A DNA stretch of 64,000 bases from an uncultured Sphingomonadaceae bacterium. GTDB lineage: Bacteria > Pseudomonadota > Alphaproteobacteria > Sphingomonadales > Sphingomonadaceae. Every line of letters begins with the position of its first letter. Positions within the stretch are counted from its first letter, which is position 1. Position numbers and translations under genes: made by a program. The notes under the pieces were generated by a model, which saw only the letters and a program-made list of their open reading frames with translations, searched no databases and was not told the DNA's origin. Shown piece by piece: positions 35,096 to 47,337 of this stretch. The DNA is taken from assembly GCA_937995515.1 (NCBI GenBank), contig CALKJZ010000005.1:83881-147880 (forward strand). Direction: 5' to 3'.

Positions 35096-35126
35096 ATTGA
35101 TGGCCGTCTGCCACCACCTATATCCG
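35096..35126 (+). promoter_or_regulatory. Heat-shock (RpoH-type) promoter of dnaK-dnaJ
   Basis: ATTG (35096-35099), a 17-base spacer, and CCTATATCCG (35117-35126), which matches the alphaproteobacterial CYTATNTNNG element at every position; the -35 has one change from CTTG. Transcription should start near 35133, giving a leader of about 195 nt. Confidence 0.7.
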
Positions 35127-35148
35127 CTGGGCCATGCGTCGGCTGGAC

Positions 35149-35205
35149 GCGTGCCGCGCTGCCGCGGCGACCGGCGTCCGGCTTGCGCGCGGCAGCGCGG
35201 CGCGC
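35149..35205 (+). other. Long GC-rich stem-loop in the dnaK leader
   Basis: Bases 35149-35166 pair with 35188-35205 over 18 consecutive positions (17 Watson-Crick, one G-U) around a 21-base loop. A second, 7-bp hairpin (CTCCGCC/GGCGGAG, 3-base loop) follows at 35211-35227. No U-tract follows either. Both lie inside the predicted leader, well before the ribosome site. Confidence 0.75.
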
Positions 35206-35329
35206 CGGTGCTCCGCCCGAGGCGGAGGCAGGCGTGCGCCGCAGACGGAATGCAGACGGACTTTTGCGCAACGACCGGGCGGTCCACCCCGGCAGGCACA
35301 GGCAACAGAGGAACAGGGAACAGAGGAAC

Positions 35330-37240
<1,911 letters not shown>

Positions 37241-37261
37241 GTGAAAAGGCGCCTCGGGCTG

Positions 37262-37286
37262 GCCGGGCAGCATGGCGCTGCCCGGC
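37262..37286 (+). other. Hairpin between dnaK and dnaJ
   Basis: GCCGGGCAGC and GCTGCCCGGC form a perfect 10-bp stem with a 5-base loop, 21 bases after the dnaK stop. No U-run follows. Such intercistronic hairpins can protect the dnaK message 3' end or lower dnaJ expression relative to dnaK. Confidence 0.6.
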
Positions 37287-37314
37287 GGCCAGCTGAGATC
37301 CGGGGGGCGGAGCG

Positions 37315-38445
37315 ATGAGCGCCGGTCCCGACTACTACGCGATCCTCGGGGTCGACCGCACCGCTGACGAGCGCAGCATCAAGGCTGCCTACCGCAGGCT
37401 CGCCATGGAGCTTCACCCCGACCGCAACCCGGGCGACCGCGAGGCCGAAGCCCGGTTCAAGGCCGTCAACGAAGCCTATTCCTGCCTCTCCGACCCGCAC
37501 AAGCGGGCCGCCTACGACAGGTTCGGCCACGCAGGCGTGCGCGGCAACGGCAGCGCGGCGGAAGGTTTCGAGGGCTTCTCCGACATCTTCTCAGACATCT
37601 TCGAGCAGTTCATGGGCGGCGCGGGGGCACGGGCGCGCGGCCGGCAGGGCCCGCAGCGCGGCGCGGATATCCGCTACGATCTCGAGGTCAGCTTCGAGGA
37701 TGCGCTGCGCGGCACCGAGGTGGAGGTGCACCTCGACGTGGCGGTCACCTGCGAGGTGTGCCTTGGCACCGGCGGCAAGCCGGGCGCGCGGCCGACGACC
37801 TGCGGCACCTGCGGCGGGCGCGGCACGGTGCGCATGCAGAACGGCATGTTCATCGTCGAGCGCACTTGCCCGGCCTGCCACGGCGCCGGCTCGGTCATCT
37901 CCGATCCGTGCGATGCCTGCCACGGCGAGGGCCGGGTCGAGCGGCGCAAGACGCTCAACATCAAGGTGCCTCCGGGTGTGGATGACGGCACGCGCATCCG
38001 GGTCGCGGGTGAAGGCGAGGCGGGCCCGCGCGGCGGCAGCGCCGGGGATCTCTACATCTTCGTGCACATGAAGCCGCACCCGATCTGGAAGCGCGACGGC
38101 ACGACGCTTTTCGCCCAGGTGCCGATGAGCTTTGTCGATGCAGCGCTCGGCGGCGAAATCTGCATGCCCGGGCTCGATGGCGAGGAGGTGCGCGTGAGCG
38201 TGCCCGCCGGCACCCAGTCGGGCCGGCAGTTCCGGGTGCGCGGGCGCGGCATGCCGAGCCTCAACGGCGGCGGCCGCGGCGACCTCGTGCTGCAGGTGGA
38301 GCTCGAGACCCCGGTCAAGCTTTCGGCGCGGCAGAAGGAGCTTCTCGAGGAGTTCCGCTCGCTGGAAGGCGAGCGGCCCGAGGCCTGCCCGAAATCCCGC
38401 AGCTTCTGGGAACGGCTGAAGGATTCGGTCGGGATCGGCAGCTGA
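37315..38445 (+). CDS. dnaJ: Co-chaperone DnaJ (Hsp40)
   Basis: 376-aa type I J-protein. J domain with HPD at 34-36 (MELHPDRNPG), a Gly/Phe-rich stretch (GFEGFSDIFSDIFEQFMGG), four CxxCxGxG zinc repeats (CEVCLGTG, CGTCGGRG, CPACHGAG, CDACHGEG) and the two C-terminal substrate domains. DnaJ delivers clients to DnaK and stimulates its ATPase. GGGGGGCGGAGCG precedes the ATG. Confidence 0.98.
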   Translation: MSAGPDYYAILGVDRTADERSIKAAYRRLAMELHPDRNPGDREAEARFKAVNEAYSCLSDPHKRAAYDRFGHAGVRGNGSAAEGFEGFSDIFSDIFEQFMGGAGARARGRQGPQRGADIRYDLEVSFEDALRGTEVEVHLDVAVTCEVCLGTGGKPGARPTTCGTCGGRGTVRMQNGMFIVERTCPACHGAGSVISDPCDACHGEGRVERRKTLNIKVPPGVDDGTRIRVAGEGEAGPRGGSAGDLYIFVHMKPHPIWKRDGTTLFAQVPMSFVDAALGGEICMPGLDGEEVRVSVPAGTQSGRQFRVRGRGMPSLNGGGRGDLVLQVELETPVKLSARQKELLEEFRSLEGERPEACPKSRSFWERLKDSVGIGS

Positions 38446-38484
38446 CTGCCCGGCGCCCCCGGCACCCGCAGGCCCCTGCTGCAG

Positions 38485-38506
38485 CGCCGGCCGGAAAGCG
38501 CCGGCG
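38485..38506 (+). terminator. Hairpin downstream of dnaJ
   Basis: CGCCGGC pairs with GCCGGCG (7 bp, 8-base loop) 40 bases after the dnaJ stop. No U-tract, so only a weak terminator candidate. Confidence 0.3.
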
Positions 38507-38641
38507 GGATCCGCCCTGGCCGGGCTGCGCAGACGAAACCGCTGGTGAAACAGCTGCCGGCACACCTTTGGGCCTGATCGGCGCAGCCGCAGCCAGCAGG
38601 GGCATGTTCGGGGCGACAGACGCCGTCATGACCGTGCCCGG

Positions 38642-38773
38642 CGAACGGCCGGCGCCGACCACGCCCCCGACATCGGCCTCCGTCATCGGCTTGAGCAGGC
38701 TCTCGGCAATGCTGCGCAGGCAATCCCTGTCTCCGGTCTTCGCCACAAGCTCGACAAGCGGAAGTCTGCCCTC
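38642..38773 (-). pseudogene. IS256-family transposase remnant (N-terminal fragment)
   Basis: On the minus strand the frame reads EGRLPLVELVAKTGDRDCLR, then SIAESLLKPMTEADVGGVVG and AGRS, which follows the conserved opening of IS256-type (mutator) transposases (a helix then MEADVxGxxGAGR). The homology then stops: the next residues, where the YRNGY motif should be, are unrelated. The DDE catalytic region is absent. The fragment therefore looks like a decayed insertion sequence. Coordinates mark only the recognisable part. Confidence 0.6.
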
Positions 38774-39320
38774 GGTCGTCGGGATCAACGCCTCGGGTGG
38801 GTGTGACGTGTGGAAACTCCACATGACCGACGAGCCCGATGGCCACCGAGATCGAAACAGCCGGGGTGGAGCGAGCCCCACCCGACACGATCACCTCAAT
38901 CTCCACCAGAGACTACACCACGCGCGCAGACGCTGACGGCCCACGGGCCTCTGCGCCGACAGGCATCACCGCTGCGCCTTCGGCCCGCACCGGTTCGGAC
39001 CGCTGCCGCAGAAGCCGCCGGCCTTCGCCGGTTCGCCCCGGGCCCAGGCCCTCCCCGGGGTTCCGCTGTGATGGCCGCCTCCTGCCGGAGGCTCGGCCCT
39101 GCGGCCCGAAAGGCTTGCCACGTGCCGCACCGGCCACAGCGGGCACCGCCCGAAGAGAGGGTGCCACGCCCGCCCCCAACACGCTGCTGCTCCCCCAACT
39201 TGCTGCCGCGCCTGTCGCCCGCCTTCCCCCGGCGGCCTTCAGGCGGGGATTGCAGGATGTTGGGCCCGGACAGGGGGGTCAGGCCTCCGCATGTGCCGGT
39301 GTGCAACACACAAAGGACAA

Positions 39321-39349
39321 GGGGGCCGGGAGAATCGCTCCCGGCCCCC
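39321..39349 (-). terminator. Rho-independent terminator of groES-groEL
   Basis: A perfect 12-bp stem (GGGGGCCGGGAG with CTCCCGGCCCCC, 5-base loop AATCG) lies about 80 bases after the groEL stop; on the minus strand it is followed by TTGTCCTTTG, a broken T-rich tract. Confidence 0.65.
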
Positions 39350-39430
39350 CAAGTTGCGTGCCTTTGGCGGGTGATCACGCCCCGGAACCCGGGCGCGGCG
39401 CCAGCGGGGCGCTGCGCCCGGCCCCTCGGG

Positions 39431-41116
<1,686 letters not shown>

Positions 41117-41431
41117 TTACGCGGCCTTCTTGATCTCGGCGGCCGGCGTGATCACGCCCAGGATGTCGCTTTCCTTCATGATGATGAGGTCTTCGCCCTC
41201 GAGCTTGACCTCGGTGCCCGACCACTTGCCGAACAGGATGCGATCGCCGACCTTCACGTCGAGCGCGATGCGCTGCCCGTTCTCGTCGCGGGCACCCGCG
41301 CCAACAGCGATGATTTCGCCTTCCTGCGGCTTTTCCTTCGCGGTGTCGGGGATGATGATGCCGCCAGCCGTCTTTTCCTCGGCCTCGATGCGGCGGACCA
41401 GCACGCGGTCATGCAGTGGCGTAAATCCCAT
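41117..41431 (-). CDS. groES: Co-chaperonin GroES (10 kDa)
   Basis: 104-aa lid of the GroEL cavity. [46 protein letters not shown] holds the mobile loop ([11 protein letters not shown]); [33 protein letters not shown] completes the domain. ATG 41431 follows GAGGGA by 5 bases; a longer in-frame extension upstream would run into the operator and is rejected. Confidence 0.98.
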   Translation of the reverse strand: MGFTPLHDRVLVRRIEAEEKTAGGIIIPDTAKEKPQEGEIIAVGAGARDENGQRIALDVKVGDRILFGKWSGTEVKLEGEDLIIMKESDILGVITPAAEIKKAA

Positions 41432-41485
41432 GATGTCCCTCGATTGCTTGTCGGGAAGGGCAAACGCCTTCCCGGGGTTGCCCGT

Positions 41486-41512
41486 CTGGCACTCACCGGA
41501 TGAGAGTGCCAA
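41486..41512 (-). promoter_or_regulatory. CIRCE operator (HrcA binding site) of groESL
   Basis: On the minus strand TTGGCACTC, nine bases, GAGTGCCAG: an inverted repeat with 8 of 9 paired positions, and close to the CIRCE consensus TTAGCACTC-N9-GAGTGCTAA. It lies just downstream of the predicted transcription start, where HrcA would block the polymerase. Confidence 0.92.
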
Positions 41513-41521
41513 CAACGAGCT

Positions 41522-41550
41522 AGATATGTCGCAGCCATGGGCGCGTCAAG
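41522..41550 (-). promoter_or_regulatory. Heat-shock (RpoH-type) promoter of groESL
   Basis: On the minus strand CTTG (41550-41547), an 18-base spacer, then CATATCT (41528-41522). This fits CTTG-N17/18-CYTATNT with one change; TTGACG overlapping the -35 could also serve the housekeeping sigma factor. Confidence 0.65.
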
Positions 41551-41599
41551 GCATGCGAGCCGGGCAAGAGCCAAATTTTGGCTGCAGTCGCCGGCAAGC

Positions 41600-42330
41600 C
41601 CGCCGTCAGCCGGCGGCCTCCACGCCAGCAGATGTGCGCCACCGTGGGCCAGCAAGGCGTACGCGATGCCATTGCACCAGAACAGCCAGCCGAAGGCAAG
41701 GCTCGGCAGCAGGTTTCAGACCAGCGCGACCGCCACCAGGGCCCACGCGGGTGCGGGCAGAGCCGCGCGCAAGAGCGGCAGATGGCGGGCAGCAAAGACC
41801 TGCACCGCGAGCAGCATGGCCGCTGCGACGGCGGCCGGAAGAAGGCCACGGCGCCGGCCAGCCGACCGCCATCCGATCGAGGCGAGACGCAGCATGAGGC
41901 CCCGGCGCATCCGAGGCTCCCTGCCGACGCCACCTCGGGGCGTCCGCGTGAGGTGCGGCAGGCGGATCGCAGCGACTGCCGCCCGGGGCCTGTCGGCCGC
42001 AGCCATCGGCCCGGCCGACCAGCGCCCGTGGGCCAGCAGCGGCACAACCACGGGCGCCGCCACCTGCGCGACAGCAACAAGGCCGGGGACGAACCGACGC
42101 AGATCGCCCGGCCCCGAACGGAGGGGGGCGACAAGCGGTGCGCTGCCCCCGGCCGGCGGCGGGAGGCGATGGCCAGCCCAGAGCGCCCGCGGGGAGGATC
42201 GCCGGCCGGGGCCGCGCGACGAGCCGCGCTGCGGGACTGCCGCCGAGGCCCGGGCCAGCTGCTCGAAGGGAACGAGCAACAGCAAGAACGGTAAGGCGAA
42301 AGCCGGGGCCCGAGCCGTCCCGACGCGGCG
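41600..42330 (-). pseudogene. Decayed CPBP-family intramembrane protease-like gene
   Basis: In one minus-strand frame, pieces of a multi-pass CPBP (Abi) protein are readable: FALPFLLLLVPFEQLARA at the start, GDLRRFVPGLVAVAQVAAP, REPRMRRGLMLRLASIGWRS where the family has its EExxxR motif (second Glu lost), a helix LLPAAVAAAMLLAVQVFA, and NLLPSLAFGWLFWCNGIAYA with LLAHGGAHLL, the family's C-terminal His region. An in-frame TGA (41716-41718) cuts the last block off, the second part of the N-terminal region is scrambled, no start codon is evident and the end runs into the groES promoter. It is therefore called a pseudogene; limits are approximate. Confidence 0.5.
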
Positions 42331-42359
42331 GGCTTTGAGCGGCCGCGGCGCCGACAGCC

Positions 42360-43265
42360 TCAGCCGGCGGCTGGCGCCGAAAGCGCCCCCTGCAGCTGCG
42401 CGGCGCCCGTCTCGGGCACCGTCTCGCCGTCGCGGTCGCGGATGCGGTCGATGTGGGCTGCGACCGTCTCCGGTGTCAGCTGGTCGGCGGCCACCGAAAT
42501 GCCGCGTGTGAGCGTCACATGGGCGGCTGCAAGGCCGCCGCCGCCGGCAGCAAGCATCACGCCCGTCGGCGCCTCCTGCGAGACCAGCCACAGCGCCGCC
42601 GGGCTGACCGTCTCCGGGCCGAGCCGCGCGAGGATTTCGGCCGGAATGGGAAGGTTCTCGGTCATCCGCGTGGCTGCAACCGGCGCGATGGCATTCACAT
42701 GCACCCCGGATTTCGCGCCCTCCAGCGCCAGGGTCTTCATGAGGCCGACGATCGCCATCTTGGCCGCAGCATAGTTGGCCTGGCCGAAGTTGCCGAACAG
42801 ACCGGAGGACGAGGTGGTCATCAGCACCCGGCCATAGCCGGCCGCCCGCATCCGCTCCCACACGGCCTTGGTGCAGATGACGCTGCCCATCAGATGGACC
42901 TCGAGCACGGCGCGAAAGTCGTCGAGCGTCATCTTGGCGAAGGTGCGGTCGCGCAGGATCCCGGCATTGTTGATGAGAATGTCGATCCGGCCCCAGCGGT
43001 CGACCGCGCGCGCGACCATCGCCTCGACGGCTTCGGCGTCGGTTACGCTGGCGGTGTCGGCCATGGCCGAACCCCCAGCTGCCTTAATCTCGGCGACGAC
43101 CGATTCGGCCATGGAGGCCGAGCCGCCCGTACCGTCGCGCGCGCCGCCGAGATCGTTCACCACCACCCGGCAGCCGCGCGCGGCAAGATCGAGCGCATAG
43201 CGGCGCCCGAGGCCGCCGCCCGCGCCGGTGACGATTGCAACACGGTTCTCGAACGACAAGGCCAT
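42360..43265 (-). CDS. Short-chain dehydrogenase (3-hydroxyacyl-CoA dehydrogenase/MFE-2 type)
   Basis: 301-aa SDR. Cofactor motif TGAGGGLG (13-20), NNAG (99-102), catalytic S152, Y165 and K169. The insertion NDLGGARDGTGGSASMAESVVAEIKAAGGSAMAD and the C-terminal extension (ISVAADQLTPETVAAHIDRI) mark the subfamily related to peroxisomal multifunctional enzyme type 2 dehydrogenase domains, which oxidise 3-hydroxyacyl-CoA with NAD. It lies downstream of the phosphate regulon on the same strand. Substrate unknown. Confidence 0.88.
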   Translation of the reverse strand: MALSFENRVAIVTGAGGGLGRRYALDLAARGCRVVVNDLGGARDGTGGSASMAESVVAEIKAAGGSAMADTASVTDAEAVEAMVARAVDRWGRIDILINNAGILRDRTFAKMTLDDFRAVLEVHLMGSVICTKAVWERMRAAGYGRVLMTTSSSGLFGNFGQANYAAAKMAIVGLMKTLALEGAKSGVHVNAIAPVAATRMTENLPIPAEILARLGPETVSPAALWLVSQEAPTGVMLAAGGGGLAAAHVTLTRGISVAADQLTPETVAAHIDRIRDRDGETVPETGAAQLQGALSAPAAG

Positions 43266-43340
43266 CAGTGCCCGCCCTGCTGCTGTTTCGGCAGGCGGCT
43301 TGTGAGCTGCCGAACGGGAGGGCCAGCCCAGGCCCTGCCA

Positions 43341-43712
43341 TTATTGCGGGCAGGGAACCTGCTTGTCGGTTGCAACGTCGAAGCACGCGCCTTCGGGCTC
43401 GTTGGCCCGGGCCTTGCGGATGGCGCCTGCCGTGCCGCCGATGATGGCACCTGCCGCCGCGCTGCCGCCGGTGACAGCACCCATCGCGGCGCCACGCGCC
43501 GCGCCGCCGGCTGCGGTTTCCGCAGGCCCCATGCCGCCTGTGACGGCGCCGACCGTGCCGCCGACCGCAGCCCCGGCGGCCGCAGAGCCGCCGGTTGCCG
43601 CGCCCATGACGGCCCCGCGCGCCGCACCGCTGCCGGTTGCCGTCTGGCAGGCCGCAAGCGCCAGAGCCGCCCCCACGCCCGCGACGGCCAATGCTGTCTT
43701 GCTCAGCTCCAT
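43341..43712 (-). CDS. Glycine-zipper outer-membrane lipoprotein
   Basis: 123-aa protein with a lipoprotein signal (VGAALALAAC, lipid Cys at residue 22) and a Gly/Ala-rich body with two similar 30-residue blocks (GAARGAVMGAATGGSAAAGA and GAARGAAMGAVTGGSAAAGA begin them), each with GxxxG-type packing. The end has two Cys (ACFDVATDKQVPCPQ). Similar small lipoproteins (17 kDa antigen/YMGG-like) span or stabilise the outer membrane. GGAGG precedes the ATG. It follows phoB by about 60 bases and may be cotranscribed. Confidence 0.8.
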   Translation of the reverse strand: MELSKTALAVAGVGAALALAACQTATGSGAARGAVMGAATGGSAAAGAAVGGTVGAVTGGMGPAETAAGGAARGAAMGAVTGGSAAAGAIIGGTAGAIRKARANEPEGACFDVATDKQVPCPQ

Positions 43713-43771
43713 GCTTTCGTCCTCCTTACGGACACTTTGGCAGACATTGGGGCCCGGCGCAATCGCCCTTG

Positions 43772-44509
43772 TCAGCTTGCCATGCGCAACGCCTGCGGCT
43801 CTTTGCCGGCGGTCGCCTCGGCATCGAGCGCATAGCCGGCCGAGCGCACGGTGCGGATGAGGTCGGGCATGTTCTCGCCGTTGATGGCCTTGCGCAGGCG
43901 GCGGATATGCACGTCGACAGTGCGCTGCTCGACATAGACATCCCGCCCCCAGACCGCATCCAGCAGCTGTTCGCGCGAGAACACCCGGCCCGGATGCTCG
44001 AGAAAGTGGCGCAGCAGGCGGAACTCCGTGGGGCCGAGCTGGATGGGAACGCCGTCGCGCACCACCTTGTGGGCATTGGTATCCATGAGCACGCCGGCAT
44101 ATTCGAGATTGCCGCCCGAAAGTGCGGGCCGCAGGCGCCGCAGCAGCGCGCGCACCCGGGCCACCAGCTCGCGCGGCGAGAAGGGCTTGGTCACATAGTC
44201 GTCGGCGCCCGTCTCGAGGCCGCGCACGCGGTCGGCCTCCTCGGCGCGCGCGGTCAGCATGATGATGGGAATGCCCGCCGTCTCGGGCGCGCGGCGCAGC
44301 CTGCGGCAGACCTCGATCCCCGACAGGTTGGAGATCATCCAGTCGAGCACCACGACATCGGGGCGCTCTTCCTCGGCGAGCACGAGCGCCTCCTCGCCAT
44401 CATGGGTGTTGACAACATCGAAGCCCTCCTTGTCGAGATTGTAGCGCACGAGCTCGACCAGGTTGGCATCGTCCTCGACAAGAAGAATCCGGGGTCGCAC
44501 CTGCTTCAT
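43772..44509 (-). CDS. phoB: Phosphate regulon response regulator PhoB
   Basis: 245-aa OmpR-family regulator. The receiver domain (ILLVEDDANLVELVRYNL) has phospho-acceptor D56 in VVVLDWM and the switch Lys in DYVTKPFSPRELVARV; the winged-helix DNA-binding domain (GPTEFRLLRHFLEHPGRVFSREQLLDAVWG, VDVHIRRLRKAI) binds Pho boxes. It is downstream of phoU in the phoR-pstSCAB-phoU-phoB order. Confidence 0.96.
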   Translation of the reverse strand: MKQVRPRILLVEDDANLVELVRYNLDKEGFDVVNTHDGEEALVLAEEERPDVVVLDWMISNLSGIEVCRRLRRAPETAGIPIIMLTARAEEADRVRGLETGADDYVTKPFSPRELVARVRALLRRLRPALSGGNLEYAGVLMDTNAHKVVRDGVPIQLGPTEFRLLRHFLEHPGRVFSREQLLDAVWGRDVYVEQRTVDVHIRRLRKAINGENMPDLIRTVRSAGYALDAEATAGKEPQALRMAS

Positions 44510-44528
44510 CCTTTCGCAACCATCTGCC

Positions 44529-45233
44529 TCATGCCGTCATCGTCGGCGTCTCGTCCGACCGCGGCCGGTCGCCGACCCGTTCGCCTGTCACCGAAAAATG
44601 CACCATTTCCGCGATGTTGGTGGCATGATCGCCCACCCGCTCGAGATTCTTGGCAATGAACAGGAGGTGCGCCGACTGCGAGATGTGGTGCGGGTTTTCC
44701 ATCATGTAGGTGAGCAGCGAGCGGAACAGCGAGTTGTAGAAATCATCCACCCGCCGGTCGCTGGCCATCACCTCGGCGGCCAGGGCATCGTCGCGGTGGA
44801 CATAGGAATCGAGCGCCCGGCGCACCATGTCGGAAGCCTCGCGCGCCATCTCCGGGATGATGACCACCGGCTGCACGGGCGCTGCATGGGCAAGCGCGGG
44901 CACGCGCTTGGCGATGTTCTTCGCATAGTCCCCGATCCGCTCGAGGACGGCTGCGATCTTGATGGCCGAGATGATCTCGCGGAGATCATCGGCCATGGGC
45001 GCGCGCAGCGCAAGGAGCGTGACCGCCTCCCGCTCGGCCTCGGCCTCCATGGCATCGAGCTGCCCGTCACCGGCCACGACATCGGCTGCGGCATCGACGT
45101 CGCGGCGCACCAGCGCGTCGATGGCGGCGGCAATCTGGGCCTCCGCGATCCCGCCCATTTCCGAGATGCGCGTGCGCAGCCGGTCGATGTCCTCGTCGAA
45201 CGACTTGACGGTGTGTGCCGACGGCTGGGTCAT
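44529..45233 (-). CDS. phoU: Phosphate-transport regulator PhoU
   Basis: 234-aa all-helical protein with two PhoU repeats ([19 protein letters not shown], a first three-helix bundle with [36 protein letters not shown], and a second with [29 protein letters not shown]; the ExxxD-type metal motifs are visible). It links the Pst transporter to PhoR to silence the regulon when phosphate is plentiful. The ATG overlaps the pstB stop. Confidence 0.96.
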   Translation of the reverse strand: MTQPSAHTVKSFDEDIDRLRTRISEMGGIAEAQIAAAIDALVRRDVDAAADVVAGDGQLDAMEAEAEREAVTLLALRAPMADDLREIISAIKIAAVLERIGDYAKNIAKRVPALAHAAPVQPVVIIPEMAREASDMVRRALDSYVHRDDALAAEVMASDRRVDDFYNSLFRSLLTYMMENPHHISQSAHLLFIAKNLERVGDHATNIAEMVHFSVTGERVGDRPRSDETPTMTA

Positions 45234-46039
45234 CCGTAGCGCCCCGTGATATAGTCCTTGGTGCGCACCTCGCGCGGGTTGGTGAAGATGTCGCGCGTGT
45301 TGCCATATTCAACGAGCGAGCCGAGGTGGAAGAAGGCGGTCTTCTGCGAGACGCGCGCGGCCTGCTGCATGTTATGGGTGACAATCACGATCGCATAGCG
45401 GCCGCGCAGCTCGTCGATCAGCTCCTCGATCTTGGCGGTGGCAATCGGGTCGAGCGCCGAGGCCGGCTCGTCCATCAGGATCACCTCCGGATCGACGGCA
45501 ATCGCCCGCGCGATGCACAGCCGCTGCTGCTGGCCGCCCGAGAGCGCCGTGCCCGAGGCCGAAAGCCGGTCCTTCACCTCGTCCCACAGGCCTGAGCGGC
45601 GCAGCGACTGCTCGACGACATTGTCAAGGTCGGCCCGCGAGCGCGCAAGCCCGTGGATCCGCGGCCCGTAGGCCACATTCTCGTAGATGGACTTCGGGAA
45701 GGGGTTGGGCTTCTGGAACACCATTCCAACGCGTGCGCGAAGCTGGACGACATCCATGGAGGGGGCATGGATGTCGTGCCCGTCGAGTTCGATCCGGCCC
45801 TCGACGCGGCAGCCGTCGATCGTGTCGTTCATCCGGTTGAGGCAGCGAAGAAACGTCGACTTGCCGCAGCCGGACGGGCCGATGAAGGCCGTCACATCGT
45901 CCATCGAGATGTCCATCGAGACACCCTTGATGGCGTGGGTCTCGCCATACCAGACATGGACATCGCGTGCGGTCATCTTGGGCGGGCGCCGGCCCGCGTC
46001 AGCCTCCCGGCCGGCCACATTGACCATGTCGACGCTCAC
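45230..46039 (-). CDS. pstB: Phosphate ABC transporter ATPase PstB
   Basis: 269-aa ATPase. Walker A GPSGCGKS (about 54-61), the typical PstB segment [25 protein letters not shown]-loop [10 protein letters not shown], signature [14 protein letters not shown] and Walker [14 protein letters not shown] are present. The GTG start overlaps the pstA stop (GTGA); ATG 46027 four codons later is an alternative. Confidence 0.97.
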   Translation of the reverse strand: MSVDMVNVAGREADAGRRPPKMTARDVHVWYGETHAIKGVSMDISMDDVTAFIGPSGCGKSTFLRCLNRMNDTIDGCRVEGRIELDGHDIHAPSMDVVQLRARVGMVFQKPNPFPKSIYENVAYGPRIHGLARSRADLDNVVEQSLRRSGLWDEVKDRLSASGTALSGGQQQRLCIARAIAVDPEVILMDEPASALDPIATAKIEELIDELRGRYAIVIVTHNMQQAARVSQKTAFFHLGSLVEYGNTRDIFTNPREVRTKDYITGRYG

Positions 46040-47337
46040 CAGCGCACCTCCAGCCTGTTGCGCAGAAAGATGGCCACCGAGTTCATCAGGAGCAGGAACA
46101 GCAGCAGCACGATGATGGCGCCGCTCGTCTTCTCGACGAAGCCGCGCTGCACATTGTCTGACCAGATGAACACCTGCACCGGAAGCACGGTTGCCGGATC
46201 GGTGAAGCCCTGCGGCACGGAGGTGATGAAGGCGCGCATGCCGATCATCAGCAGCGGCGCCGTTTCGCCGAGCGCGCGGGCGAGCCCGATGATCGTGCCG
46301 GTGAGCACGCCCGGAAACGCCAGCGGCAGGACATGGTGGAAGACGACCTGCACCGGCGACGCGCCAACGCCCAGCGCCGCATCGCGGATCGAGGGCGGCA
46401 CCGCCTTCAGCGCCGCGCGCGCCGAGACGACGATGACCGGAAGCGTCATCAGGGCAAGCGTGAGCCCGCCCACGACCGGCGCCGACCGCGGCATGTTGAA
46501 CGTGTTCAGAAACACCGCGAGCCCAAGCAGCCCGAAGATGATCGAGGGGACGGCCGCGAGATTGTTGATGGAGACCTCGACCATGTCGGTCCAGCGGTTC
46601 CGGGGAGCGAACTCCTCGAGATAGATGGCTGCGAACACGCCCACCGGGAACGACAGCGCAAGCGTGACCACGAGCACGAGGAAGGAGCCCTTGAGCGCGC
46701 CCCAGATGCCGGCCAGCTCGGGATCGACCGAATCGGCACCGAAGAGGAAGTGCCGGTTGAGGACCAGCCGAAGCTTGCCCTCGGCCTTGAGCGCCCGGAA
46801 GGTCTCGACCTCGAGGTCTGAGACCGCCCGCTCGCTCTCGTCGGACTCGAGGTCGAACGCGCCCTTGGCAAGGAGGTCGATGTGGCTCTGCGCCGTGAGC
46901 CACATTGGCACCGTTTGACCGAGGAGCGAAGGATCCGAGGCCAGCCGCTCGCGCACGGCGAGCCAGCCGCCGTCGGAGACGACGAACGGCGGCAAGCCGG
47001 CGCGCGCGGCCGATTCCGCAACCGCCGCCTGGAAATCCGCGCGCGCAAGCCGCTCCGGGTCGCGTTCGTCCGGCGCAACCCCAAGCGTCACCGGGTCGAG
47101 CACCACGGGCACCTGCACCTCGGCGGAGCGGAAGCTGTTCCACCCGGCCGACACGATGGTGACAAGCAGGATCACAAGAAAGCCCGCCGCCACGAGAAAG
47201 GCGCCGATGCCCATGAGGCGGAACCGCTGCTCCGCGGCATAGCGCCGCCGGAGGCGGCCCTGCATCTCGCGCGAGCCCCATTCGGTGGGCGCCGCTCGCC
47301 CATGCGCCGGCGCAGCTGCCGTCAGCGCCTCACTCAT
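46036..47337 (-). CDS. pstA: Phosphate ABC transporter permease PstA
   Basis: 433-aa permease. After one membrane helix ([20 protein letters not shown]) there is a large periplasmic DUF3333-type insert (residues about 65-200), then the permease core with five helices and the coupling EAA loop ([47 protein letters not shown]). The alphaproteobacterial PstA is longer than in Escherichia coli because of this insert. Overlaps pstC by 8 bases. Confidence 0.95.
   Translation of the reverse strand: MSEALTAAAPAHGRAAPTEWGSREMQGRLRRRYAAEQRFRLMGIGAFLVAAGFLVILLVTIVSAGWNSFRSAEVQVPVVLDPVTLGVAPDERDPERLARADFQAAVAESAARAGLPPFVVSDGGWLAVRERLASDPSLLGQTVPMWLTAQSHIDLLAKGAFDLESDESERAVSDLEVETFRALKAEGKLRLVLNRHFLFGADSVDPELAGIWGALKGSFLVLVVTLALSFPVGVFAAIYLEEFAPRNRWTDMVEVSINNLAAVPSIIFGLLGLAVFLNTFNMPRSAPVVGGLTLALMTLPVIVVSARAALKAVPPSIRDAALGVGASPVQVVFHHVLPLAFPGVLTGTIIGLARALGETAPLLMIGMRAFITSVPQGFTDPATVLPVQVFIWSDNVQRGFVEKTSGAIIVLLLFLLLMNSVAIFLRNRLEVRW

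Larger units (their letters stand above)
34994..35329. other. Gap holding the dnaK promoter and leader
   Basis: 336 bases between the copper chaperone start and dnaK. No gene. It contains the heat-shock promoter (35096-35126), a large stem-loop (35149-35205), a smaller one (35211-35227), and short A/G-rich direct repeats (GGAACAG-like, 35310-35329) that include the dnaK ribosome site. Confidence 0.8.
38446..39430. other. Non-coding region between dnaJ and groEL, with transposase debris
   Basis: 985 bases between convergent chaperone operons without an intact gene. It holds a GC hairpin after dnaJ (38485-38506), the remains of an IS256-type transposase (38642-38773) with its likely former upstream end to about 38935, a GC-rich stretch with no recognisable content (38960-39300), and the groEL terminator (39321-39349). 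Confidence 0.75.
41432..42359. other. Gap upstream of groES: control region and a decayed gene
   Basis: 928 bases before the SDR gene. The first part holds the CIRCE operator and heat-shock promoter; from about 41600 to 42330 it holds the remains of a CPBP-type membrane protein gene on the minus strand. Nothing else was recognised. Confidence 0.75.

Noticed and set aside
38315..38881. A 188-codon minus-strand frame between dnaJ and groEL as an intact gene
   Set aside because: Only a short central piece resembles a transposase; the rest runs into dnaJ antisense and has no coding features.
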